Positions 1 to 6,777 of a DNA stretch of 16,548 nucleotides are shown piece by piece; position 1 is the first letter of the stretch; each line of letters begins with the position of its first letter. The DNA comes from an uncultured Brevinema sp. (GTDB taxonomy: Bacteria; Spirochaetota; Brevinematia; Brevinematales; Brevinemataceae), in contig CAMRBT010000012.1 of the NCBI GenBank assembly GCA_947040475.1, positions 1-16,548 of the forward strand, given 5' to 3'. The translations under genes and the position numbers were made by a program. Below the pieces are notes generated by a model. The model searched no databases. It had not been told where the DNA came from and worked only from the letters and a program-made list of their open reading frames with translations.

Positions 1-1109
1 ATTCTTTGCATAATAGATATTGTACAGAAACTTGTCTCATCGGCAAAAATATGTCCCGTGAAGCTGTTCTTGAAGTCTTAGAAGAGGATTCCGATTCTAT
101 TATTATCGCTGGTTCTGATAAAAAAATACGTCTTCATTTTCATACCAATAATCCTGCTAAGATGTTTGACAAATTACGGAAATTTGGAAATTTTACTTTC
201 CAAAAAGTAGAAGATATGCGTCTTCAATATAATGTTACTCATCACAGAAAAAATTCTATCGCTTTTGTGGTGGACTCTGGGATCACACTTTCTCCTGAGT
301 TCATGGACAAAAATCAAGTACATCTTATTCCTGTAAGTATAGAAATAGATAAAGTGAGTTACCAAGATGGACGTACGATGAACATCGAATTATTTAAGCA
401 ATATTTCACTGATAAAAACACTGTTATAAAAACGTCCCAACCTTCTCCTAAAAGCTATGCGGATTTATTTGGATATTTATCTCATTACTATGAGTCTATC
501 ATCGTATTAACAATGGACTCTGGTGTTAGTGGAACATACAGAAGTGCTTTACAAGGCAAAGAATTAATACTCTCTAAAAAAGATATAAAAATTGATATTA
601 TTGACTCAAAAGAATTAGCAGCTGGAGCTAGTACCACATCACATTTTATTGTTAAAGACATTGAAGATGGGCTATCTCATGATGACATCGTTAAAAATGC
701 CAAAAAAAATATCGCCCATACTACTAGTTATTTGAACTTTTTATCCATAGACCATTTGGTCAAAAATGGAAGATTAGGAGTGTTGACAGGAGGTGTTATC
801 AAAGCATTAAACCTATGCCCTGTGTTGGAAATGGAAAATGGTAAACTTACTATTACGGGTAAAGCCTTTGGATTTAAAAAAGCAATTACTAAAAATATAG
901 AAGCTATTATTAAAAAATCAGCTAATCGTTCTGTTAAGGGCTATGTTTTTTCTCACGCAGAAATAAGTGATGACATGAAAGAATATTATCTCAAAAGCTT
1001 AGAAGAGATCTTTGGATATCCACCTCTCGAAATTAATATTGTTTCACCCTGTATTGTTAATCATGTAGGCTATGGTGCTGTAGATATTGGTATTGCATAT
1101 AACGATTAA
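1..1109 (+). CDS. FakA (DAK2-type) / DegV (FakB-like) fusion protein, C-terminal part, 5' end missing
   Basis: The frame is open to the left edge, so the TTG at 6 is only the first start-like codon and the true start lies outside the window. Seen: residues 4-75 (counted from position 6) contain YCTE and LHFHTNNP, which match the C-terminal region of YloV/FakA proteins just before their end. From about residue 83 a complete DegV fold follows: VDSG at 89-92, TSQPSP at 143-148, DSGVSGTY at 171-178, and later an IDS and an NGRLG segment. Known: FakA phosphorylates fatty acids held by a separate DegV protein (FakB), feeding exogenous fatty acids into phospholipid synthesis. Inferred: kinase and carrier are fused here in one cytoplasmic polypeptide. 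The gene ends in TAA and is followed by a strong terminator. The DegV half is confident; the FakA assignment rests on a short segment. Confidence 0.85.
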   Translation, partial: SLHNRYCTETCLIGKNMSREAVLEVLEEDSDSIIIAGSDKKIRLHFHTNNPAKMFDKLRKFGNFTFQKVEDMRLQYNVTHHRKNSIAFVVDSGITLSPEFMDKNQVHLIPVSIEIDKVSYQDGRTMNIELFKQYFTDKNTVIKTSQPSPKSYADLFGYLSHYYESIIVLTMDSGVSGTYRSALQGKELILSKKDIKIDIIDSKELAAGASTTSHFIVKDIEDGLSHDDIVKNAKKNIAHTTSYLNFLSIDHLVKNGRLGVLTGGVIKALNLCPVLEMENGKLTITGKAFGFKKAITKNIEAIIKKSANRSVKGYVFSHAEISDDMKEYYLKSLEEIFGYPPLEINIVSPCIVNHVGYGAVDIGIAYND

Positions 1110-1124
1110 TAAAAATATAAATAA

Positions 1125-1158
1125 AAAAAACAAGCTCTATTTTTAGGGCTTGTTTTTT
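1125..1158 (+). terminator. Rho-independent terminator of the fakA-degV gene
   Basis: An 8-bp stem pairs CAAGCTCT (1131-1138) with AGGGCTTG (1145-1152), including one G-T pair, around a 6-nt loop. It is flanked by an A-run on the left and six T on the right, so it could work in both directions. It lies 15 nt after the stop codon. Confidence 0.88.
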
Positions 1159-1190
1159 ATGTGTTTATTACCGTATTTTATTTCTCCAAC

Positions 1191-1228
1191 AAAAAAGGCA
1201 AACCCTGAATATATCAAAGTTTGCCTTA
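1191..1228 (-). terminator. Rho-independent terminator of tRNA-Leu
   Basis: On the - strand, a 9-bp perfect stem AAGGCAAAC (1227-1219) / GTTTGCCTT (1203-1195) with a 15-nt loop is followed by a T-run (1196-1191). It starts about 20 nt beyond the tRNA 3' end, which fits a monocistronic tRNA transcript. Confidence 0.85.
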
Positions 1229-1249
1229 TTAAGGACGAGCCTTAGCTCT

Positions 1250-1334
1250 TGCTCAGAACAGGACTTGAACCTGCACGGCCAAAAAGGCCACCAGCCCCTC
1301 AAGCTAGCGTGTCTACCAGTTCCACCATCGGAGC
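1250..1334 (-). tRNA. tRNA-Leu, anticodon GAG
   Basis: Read on the - strand this folds as an 85-nt class II tRNA. The acceptor 5' strand is GCTCCGA, the D stem is GTG/CAC with a GG-containing loop, the anticodon stem is CTAGC/GCTGG with loop TTGAGGG (anticodon GAG, reading CUC/CUU), the long variable arm is GGCC-T5-GGCC, and the T arm is GCAGG-TTCAAGT-CCTGT. The discriminator base is A, as expected for leucine tRNAs. CCA is not encoded, so a CCA-adding enzyme would be needed. The acceptor stem has a C-U mismatch at pair 5-68, and T-stem pair 49-65 is G-U. Product and anticodon are confident. Confidence 0.95.
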
Positions 1335-1343
1335 TTATCACTT

Positions 1344-1373
1344 ATTATACATTATTTAAAATGTTTTTGTCAA
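1344..1373 (-). promoter_or_regulatory. Sigma-70 promoter of tRNA-Leu
   Basis: On the - strand, TTGACA (1373-1368) and TATAAT (1349-1344) are separated by 18 nt and both match the consensus perfectly. The predicted start of transcription (about 1337) is just upstream of the tRNA 5' end at 1334. Strong stable-RNA promoters typically look like this. Confidence 0.85.
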
Positions 1374-1427
1374 TACTTTTAAATGAATTTTTAAAAAAAA
1401 TTAATATATTTATTTATTATCAGATTA

Positions 1428-1456
1428 TTGATTTTATATTAAAAGTAATATATACT
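1428..1456 (+). promoter_or_regulatory. Putative sigma-70 promoter of glyA
   Basis: TTGATT (1428-1433), a 17-nt spacer and TATACT (1451-1456) give a reasonable match. Transcription would start near 1463, leaving a leader of about 27 nt. That leaves no room for a riboswitch between this start and glyA. Confidence 0.6.
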
Positions 1457-1489
1457 TAATATTATAAAAACTTTACAGTGGGGGCTTCT

Positions 1490-2743
1490 ATGTTATTTAC
1501 ACCCAATTCACAGGACTTACAAAATTTTGATCCTGAGTTATATGCTTCTATATCAGATGAATTTACCAGACAACAAAACACTATAGAACTCATCGCCTCC
1601 GAAAATATCGTTTCAAAAGCTGTGCTTATCGCTCAAGGCAGCGTTCTCACCAACAAATACGCAGAAGGCTATCCTGGAAAACGTTATTATGGTGGTTGTG
1701 AATGTGTTGATGTTGCGGAACAACTTGCAATAGATAGAGTAAAACAATTATTTAATGCCGAACACGCTAATGTCCAAACTCACTCTGGCTCCCAAGCAAA
1801 TATGGCTGCCTATATGGCTCTACTACAGCCTGGAGATAAAATTCTAGGAATGGGGCTAAGTGCTGGTGGGCATTTGACTCATGGTTTTCATCTAAACTTT
1901 TCTGGTCAATTATATGAGGCTCATAGTTATACGGTAGATCCAGAAACACATCTTTTAGATTATGATGCCATCAGAAAACAAGCCTTAGAACTAAAACCAA
2001 AACTCATCATCGCTGGAGCATCTGCTTATTCTAGAATCATAGACTTTAAAGAATTTAGAAAAATCGCTGATGAAGTCGGTGCTTATCTTATGGTAGACAT
2101 GGCTCATATAGCAGGCTTAGTGGCTGCTGGTGTGCATCCTAGTCCTGTTGGAATAGCTGATGTGGTAACATCTACCACCCACAAAACATTGCGAGGACCT
2201 CGTGGTGGATTAATTCTCTGTAAAAAAGAACATGCTCAAGCTATTGATAAAATGGTATTTCCTGGTATTCAAGGTGGACCTTTAATGCATGTTATTGCAG
2301 CTAAAGCCGTAGCTTTCAAAGAAGCATTACAACCTGAATTCAAAATATACCAACAACAAGTTGTCAATAACGCTAAAAAAATGTCTGAAACCTTATTAGC
2401 ATTAGGACATCCTATTATCAGTAATGGTACAGACAATCATTTGTTTACTGTAGATCTTCGCCCTAATAATAGCAACGGTAATGAAATATCTGCATTGTGT
2501 GATACGGTGCATATTACTCTAAATAAAAATACCATTCCTTTTGATACTGCTTCTCCTATGAAACCTTCAGGGATTAGAATTGGTACTCCAGCTGTTACCT
2601 CTAGAGGAATGAAAGAACAAGAAATGATACTAATAGCTAATTGGATAGACAAGTTAATTAAAAACAAAGATAATCAAGATGTTAAAAATAATATTAAACA
2701 AGAAATTTTAGACTTATGTAAAAAGTTTCCAATTTATCATTAA
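1490..2743 (+). CDS. glyA: Serine hydroxymethyltransferase
   Basis: PLP enzyme that interconverts serine and glycine while loading one-carbon units on tetrahydrofolate; cytoplasmic homodimer. The 417 residues match the usual bacterial length. Visible family signatures are ELIASEN (33-39), YAEGYPGKRYYGG (57-69), THSGSQAN (97-104), the VDMAHIAGL segment (202-210) and STTHKTLRGPRGG (228-240), in which K232 is the expected Schiff-base lysine. I chose ATG 1490 over in-frame GTG 1478. A G-rich stretch (1480-1484) can act as a poor ribosome-binding site for the ATG, whereas nothing purine-rich precedes the GTG, and the protein then begins at the normal family position. A gene for a cyclic-nucleotide-binding protein follows 23 nt later with no terminator between, so the two are likely co-transcribed. 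Confidence 0.97.
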   Translation: MLFTPNSQDLQNFDPELYASISDEFTRQQNTIELIASENIVSKAVLIAQGSVLTNKYAEGYPGKRYYGGCECVDVAEQLAIDRVKQLFNAEHANVQTHSGSQANMAAYMALLQPGDKILGMGLSAGGHLTHGFHLNFSGQLYEAHSYTVDPETHLLDYDAIRKQALELKPKLIIAGASAYSRIIDFKEFRKIADEVGAYLMVDMAHIAGLVAAGVHPSPVGIADVVTSTTHKTLRGPRGGLILCKKEHAQAIDKMVFPGIQGGPLMHVIAAKAVAFKEALQPEFKIYQQQVVNNAKKMSETLLALGHPIISNGTDNHLFTVDLRPNNSNGNEISALCDTVHITLNKNTIPFDTASPMKPSGIRIGTPAVTSRGMKEQEMILIANWIDKLIKNKDNQDVKNNIKQEILDLCKKFPIYH

Positions 2744-2766
2744 TAAAAATTTAGTTGAGGGGCAAC

Positions 2767-3990
2767 ATGGAACCGATCAAATTTAAAACCGTAAGTTTTA
2801 GAGCAGGTGCTTATGTATATGTTGAAGAGCAAACAGATAGTTCTTCTTTTTATATCGTAAGACAAGGTTCTTTAATCGAAGAAAATCCTCTTAATAATCT
2901 TACTCAAGAAAATGATCTTATTATCAAAACTGGTGACTTTTTTGGTGTTTTAGAATGTATGAGCAGAAGAGCTAGATTGTCTAGCGTCCAAGCTCTTGAA
3001 GATACTATATTAATCATTGTACGATTTGATCAATTTGAGACTTTAATTACTCAAATGGCTCCTGTAGCCATGAAGATCATCAGATTATTTTCACAAAGAC
3101 TGAGAAAATTTAATACAACATTGACACAATTAACTTTAGATTCTTCTGCAAAAGTAGAAATCAATACACCAACCAATCTCATTAAACTGGGTGAATATTA
3201 CCAAAGTATTGGACAGACTAATATTGCAGGTTATGCTTTTGACCATTTTTTGAAAAATTTCCCTAACGATAGCTTTGTTCCAGAAGTTCAAACTCGTTTT
3301 GATAAACTAAAATATGATGAAAATTCTGTCTTACCTATACAACAAGGAATTCAACAAACTTATAAAGCCAATAGCCCTATTTTTCTTGAATATGAATGTG
3401 GTACTAATTTGTATATTATCTTAGAAGGATTTGTAAAAATCACCAAATTTACTAACGACCATGAAGTATTATTGGCTATGCTTAAAGAAAAAGATATTTT
3501 TGGAGAGATGGCTATTTTAGAAAATTCTCCTCGTTCTGCTTCTGCTATTGCTGTAACTAAAGTAACTTTATTACGTATTAATAAACAAAATTTTGAATTA
3601 TATATTAAAACTCACCCAGAAATTGCTCGTCGCATCATTCAATTATTATCAGATAGAATTTGGCTTATCTACAAAAGATTAGCAAATCAATTAATTCAAG
3701 ATCCTGTGATAAAAATTTATGATGCTTTACAGACACTACTTCAAAACCATCGTATTCCTAGACAAAAAGGATTAGCACATTCTTTTGATATGTCTCCAGC
3801 TGATATTATTCAATTTATAGGACTTGATCCTGTAATAGGATTAAAATATATAGAACAAATTATAGCAAATGACTCTGCTCTCCATGTCGAAAATGATAAA
3901 CTTAATTCTAGAGATGTATATAACATTAGAAGTGCCATTTCTTTACCTAACCGTAATCAAAAGCGTGGTTCTCTTAAATCATCACGTTAA
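2767..3990 (+). CDS. Two-domain cyclic-nucleotide-binding (Crp/Fnr-like) regulatory protein
   Basis: A 407-residue protein with no signal peptide. Residues about 1-125 form a first cNMP-binding-like domain whose phosphate-loop region (58-76, FFG then RRARLSSV) lacks the Gly-Glu pair. Residues 135-182 look like a TPR-type helical hairpin (LGEYYQSIGQTNIAGYAFDHF). Residues about 195-310 form a second cNMP domain with a good phosphate-binding cassette, FGEMAILENSPRSASA (245-260), keeping Glu and Arg. The last about 70 residues (338-390) resemble a degenerate Crp-type winged helix. Known: this fold senses cAMP, cGMP or other ligands in Crp/Fnr regulators. Inferred: the second domain may bind a nucleotide while the first is structural. 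ATG 2767 has GAGGGG (2757-2762) just upstream; a TTG at 2755 overlaps that site and is less likely. The target genes are unknown. Confidence 0.85.
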   Translation: MEPIKFKTVSFRAGAYVYVEEQTDSSSFYIVRQGSLIEENPLNNLTQENDLIIKTGDFFGVLECMSRRARLSSVQALEDTILIIVRFDQFETLITQMAPVAMKIIRLFSQRLRKFNTTLTQLTLDSSAKVEINTPTNLIKLGEYYQSIGQTNIAGYAFDHFLKNFPNDSFVPEVQTRFDKLKYDENSVLPIQQGIQQTYKANSPIFLEYECGTNLYIILEGFVKITKFTNDHEVLLAMLKEKDIFGEMAILENSPRSASAIAVTKVTLLRINKQNFELYIKTHPEIARRIIQLLSDRIWLIYKRLANQLIQDPVIKIYDALQTLLQNHRIPRQKGLAHSFDMSPADIIQFIGLDPVIGLKYIEQIIANDSALHVENDKLNSRDVYNIRSAISLPNRNQKRGSLKSSR

Positions 3991-4004
3991 TTTATTTTAA
4001 AAAT

Positions 4005-4038
4005 AAAAAAGTATTAGATATAATCTAATACTTTTTTT
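4005..4038. terminator. Bidirectional Rho-independent terminator between the cNMP-binding gene and birA
   Basis: A 9-bp perfect stem GTATTAGAT (4011-4019) / ATCTAATAC (4023-4031) with a 3-nt loop is flanked by six A on the left and seven T on the right. It therefore reads as a terminator on both strands and serves the convergent genes ending at 3990 (+) and 4066 (-). Confidence 0.9.
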
Positions 4039-4065
4039 ATGTTTTATATATTGTGAAGTAGTTGG

Positions 4066-5052
4066 CTACTTCTTTTTTAGTTTGATAGCAGTTAAATCAC
4101 CTGATAAGAATGTTTTTTGTTCCTTATCAATCTCTAAAATCAAAGATCCATCTTGAAGGACTGATTTTAAAATACCTTTATGTTCTTGATCATGGTGTAT
4201 CAACACAACCTCTTTATTTTTCCAAATAAGAACTTGCTCCCATTCTTTAGTTATCCATTCTTCATTATTGGGGAAATCTTCCCATAATAACACTAATGAT
4301 TCAATTAATTCACTATAAAATTGATTAATATCACACTCTTTACCAGTTAATTCTTTTAGGGAATAAGCATAGTCTGGTAAATTATCGCTATTAACATTGA
4401 TCCCTACCCCAATCACTATATATTTAATCTCGTTATCTTCTAAGACACTTTCTGTCAAAATACCACATATTTTTTTACCATCTTTAGAAATAACATCGTT
4501 AGGCCATTTTATCATACATTGATTATCACTATATTTGTTTAATAGTTGGCACACAACAAGAGAAACCAATCTAATGATAGAAAACAATAAGGAGTAAGGG
4601 ATATTACAAGGTACTGTAAAGCTCATTGCAACATCTTTATCGGCAGACATCTGCCAAGACCTATTCATACGTCCTCTGCCTATCATTTGATCTCTAGTCA
4701 ATAAAATAAAAGACTCTTTATGCTCTTTTATTATTTCTTTGGCTATTGTATTTGTAGAGGATGTGCTTTTCATGAATAATATTTCTGGGCATTTTGCTAC
4801 TGAGATATTATTATAGATCACTTCAGGTATTAATTTGTAAGGTAAGGGATATTTTAAGATAAATCCTTTGTTGGATTCAGCTTCTATCTTATAGCCCTCT
4901 AGTCTTAATTTTTCTACTTTTTTATGTACTGCAGCACGGGTAATAGATAATTGTTGAGCAATTTTTTCTCCGGATACATATTGGTTTTTATCATTTAATA
5001 ATGCTAATAAAACTCTATCTATGGGATGAATATGCTTATTATTATAAGTCAA
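4066..5052 (-). CDS. birA: Bifunctional biotin-protein ligase / biotin operon repressor BirA
   Basis: Makes biotinyl-AMP and attaches biotin to acetyl-CoA carboxylase-type carrier proteins. It has 328 residues, including an N-terminal winged helix (about 10-68, recognition region SITRAAVHKKVEKL), so it is the regulatory class. Catalytic signatures are STN (99-101), GRGRMNRSW (125-133), KWPND (182-186), GILTE (197-201) and GVGINVN (215-221); a small C-terminal SH3-like domain follows. The start is TTG at 5052: AGGGA (5063-5059) lies 6 nt upstream and no ATG or GTG lies nearby. The gene overlaps the xthA end by 11 nt, suggesting translational coupling. Last gene of the proS operon. No biotin synthesis genes lie in the window, so its regulatory targets are not visible. 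A small hairpin (4056-4071) covers the stop codon. Confidence 0.95.
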   Translation of the reverse strand: MTYNNKHIHPIDRVLLALLNDKNQYVSGEKIAQQLSITRAAVHKKVEKLRLEGYKIEAESNKGFILKYPLPYKLIPEVIYNNISVAKCPEILFMKSTSSTNTIAKEIIKEHKESFILLTRDQMIGRGRMNRSWQMSADKDVAMSFTVPCNIPYSLLFSIIRLVSLVVCQLLNKYSDNQCMIKWPNDVISKDGKKICGILTESVLEDNEIKYIVIGVGINVNSDNLPDYAYSLKELTGKECDINQFYSELIESLVLLWEDFPNNEEWITKEWEQVLIWKNKEVVLIHHDQEHKGILKSVLQDGSLILEIDKEQKTFLSGDLTAIKLKKK

Positions 5053-5815
5053 TCGTTATCCCTACAGGACAATGATCTGACCCTTGCACATCAGAAAGAA
5101 TAAAGGCATCTTTTAGTTTTGGGACTAGGTCTTCACTAATAAAAACATAGTCAATTCTCCAGCCTACATTACGATCTCTCGCTCCGCCTCTATAACTCCA
5201 CCATGAATATTTGTCTACAGCATCAGGATTGATAGCACGAAAAGTATCCACAAAACCAGCGGCAACAACTTTGTCTATCCATGCTCTTTCTATAGGAAGG
5301 AATCCTGAAGAATTTTTGTTTTCTTTAGGTCTAGCCAAATCTATTGCTGTATGAGCCGTATTGACATCACCAGAAAAAATAATACTACGACCCTCTTTTT
5401 TTAGTTTAATGATATATTCTAAAAAGGAATCATAAAAATCTAGTTTGTATTGAAGACGCTCTGGTGAGCTATCTCCATTTGGAAAATAGATAGTGAAAAA
5501 AATAAAATCGCCATAGTCAGCCATGATCGTACGACCCTCTTGATCGAAGATCTCTTCACCCCAACCCAAATCAACTACTTTAGGCTCAACTTTACTAAAT
5601 AATGCAGTTCCCGAATAGCCTTTTTTAGTACGGCTAGGATTCCAATAAGTAAATCTATTTTGAGGATTTCTGATAGGATCTTCTAATTGATGAGGTTCAG
5701 CCTTGATCTCTTGTACGCCTACTATATCAGCGTCGTATTCGTGTAACCAATCTAAAAATCCTTTTTTGGTAGCAGCTCTGACGCCGTTTATGTTCCATGA
5801 AATAAAAGTTTTCAT
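5042..5815 (-). CDS. xthA: Exodeoxyribonuclease III-type AP endonuclease
   Basis: Mg-dependent endonuclease/exonuclease/phosphatase-fold enzyme that cuts DNA at abasic sites and trims 3' blocks in base-excision repair. The 257 residues match the ExoA/XthA group. Active-site landmarks are WNING (7-11), QEIK with E36, YFPNG (110-114), GDVNTAH with D150 and N152, IDY (221-223) and the terminal GSDHCP with D247 and H248. The Asn-Thr-Ala-His/IDLARPK segment is typical of the Bacillus ExoA-like branch. ATG 5815 overlaps the stop of the upstream exported-protein gene by one base (TAATG), and birA begins inside its 3' end, so it is embedded in a tightly coupled operon. Nothing appears to be missing. 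The assignment is confident; the symbol exoA would be equally acceptable. Confidence 0.95.
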   Translation of the reverse strand: MKTFISWNINGVRAATKKGFLDWLHEYDADIVGVQEIKAEPHQLEDPIRNPQNRFTYWNPSRTKKGYSGTALFSKVEPKVVDLGWGEEIFDQEGRTIMADYGDFIFFTIYFPNGDSSPERLQYKLDFYDSFLEYIIKLKKEGRSIIFSGDVNTAHTAIDLARPKENKNSSGFLPIERAWIDKVVAAGFVDTFRAINPDAVDKYSWWSYRGGARDRNVGWRIDYVFISEDLVPKLKDAFILSDVQGSDHCPVGITIDL

Positions 5816-6777
5816 TAATATGTATTCCTATCTATATTATTATCTGTATTTAATTGAATTTTATCACTAGCATTTTTATCATCTAGTATAAGCATTTTTG
5901 CTCTATCCCTTAAATTAATATTAAATTTTCCTTCTAATTGCACCGTAAAAGGCATTTTGAAATTTTGATACTGAAAGGGTAATTCTACAGACATCTTACC
6001 CACAACAATAGCCTTAGATAATTGTTTTTTATCTGCTTCTAAAAAATACATCCCTGTAAGTATAGCTTCATTTTGGACTTGTTTATATTCATTGATTTGA
6101 AATATATTAGCATGTTGCATCCAAAAAATAGTAGGTGTTTTTTGGCTTTGTCTTTTTGCATAATTAGAATAAATTTCATTGATTAATTGCATATTTGTTT
6201 CTAATAAAATAAGAGGTTCTGCATCTAATGATCTAGTATTTTTTAAAAAATCCCAGCCTGTAATCTCTAAAGATAGATGATCTGTTCTTAATTCATTAGC
6301 AACATCAAGAGCATATTTCTGATGATATTGATTTTTTTCTGTGTCAATAATAGGGAGTAAAATTTCAAAGAAATACCCTAAAGGCATCCTTCTACCTTTC
6401 TCATCAAATACTAAAAAATGATCTGACGGTAATTTTACGGTATAAATAATTTTTTTTGTCTGTGCCTCTAAATAAGAATTCCACAAATCAACAAAAATAG
6501 TAGGCAACGATTTTGTCATTATAGGAGAAAATTTCCAATCTACGACTAATTGTTCTCCTTCCGTAAATTCTGATCTTGTTGTTAAAGAATAATTAAAATT
6601 AAATTGAGCATTAGTATTTGTATAGTTAAAAAATTTAGAAGATACGATGACTTTACCTGTAAATTCAACGTCATATAAAAAATTCATATCTCCATAAATA
6701 TCATAAAAAGAATAACTAGGAGTAGATAATTTTAGTGCAATAGTAAGAAAGAAAATTGCTCTTATAATTAATTTCAT
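5815..6777 (-). CDS. Exported protein of unknown function
   Basis: I do not recognise a family. The 320-residue product begins with a Sec-type signal peptide (KLIIR, a hydrophobic core to about residue 17, probable cleavage after SYS at 21-23). The mature part is rich in aromatics and alternating hydrophobic residues, suggesting beta structure in residues about 30-85 and 240-295. A more helical middle lies at about 150-215, and the tail is polar and Asn/Asp-rich. There is no cysteine and no further clear membrane helix, so a periplasmic or outer-membrane-associated protein is likely. Its ATG abuts the proS stop with no gap, and its own stop overlaps the xthA start by one base. It must therefore be co-transcribed, and probably coupled, with housekeeping genes. 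Reality of the gene is well supported by length, signal peptide and fit; function is open. Confidence 0.85.
   Translation of the reverse strand: MKLIIRAIFFLTIALKLSTPSYSFYDIYGDMNFLYDVEFTGKVIVSSKFFNYTNTNAQFNFNYSLTTRSEFTEGEQLVVDWKFSPIMTKSLPTIFVDLWNSYLEAQTKKIIYTVKLPSDHFLVFDEKGRRMPLGYFFEILLPIIDTEKNQYHQKYALDVANELRTDHLSLEITGWDFLKNTRSLDAEPLILLETNMQLINEIYSNYAKRQSQKTPTIFWMQHANIFQINEYKQVQNEAILTGMYFLEADKKQLSKAIVVGKMSVELPFQYQNFKMPFTVQLEGKFNINLRDRAKMLILDDKNASDKIQLNTDNNIDRNTY

Noticed and set aside
1265..1459. 64-codon open frame on the + strand
   Set aside because: It runs through the tRNA-Leu gene in antisense and through AT-rich promoter DNA; the product has no recognisable features and no ribosome-binding site supports it.
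1478..1489. GTG start for glyA, four codons upstream
   Set aside because: Nothing purine-rich precedes it, and it would consume the G-run that can serve the ATG at 1490.
1335..1489. Glycine or other riboswitch upstream of glyA
   Set aside because: The predicted leader is only about 27 nt and no conserved aptamer core is visible; the space is filled by two divergent promoters.
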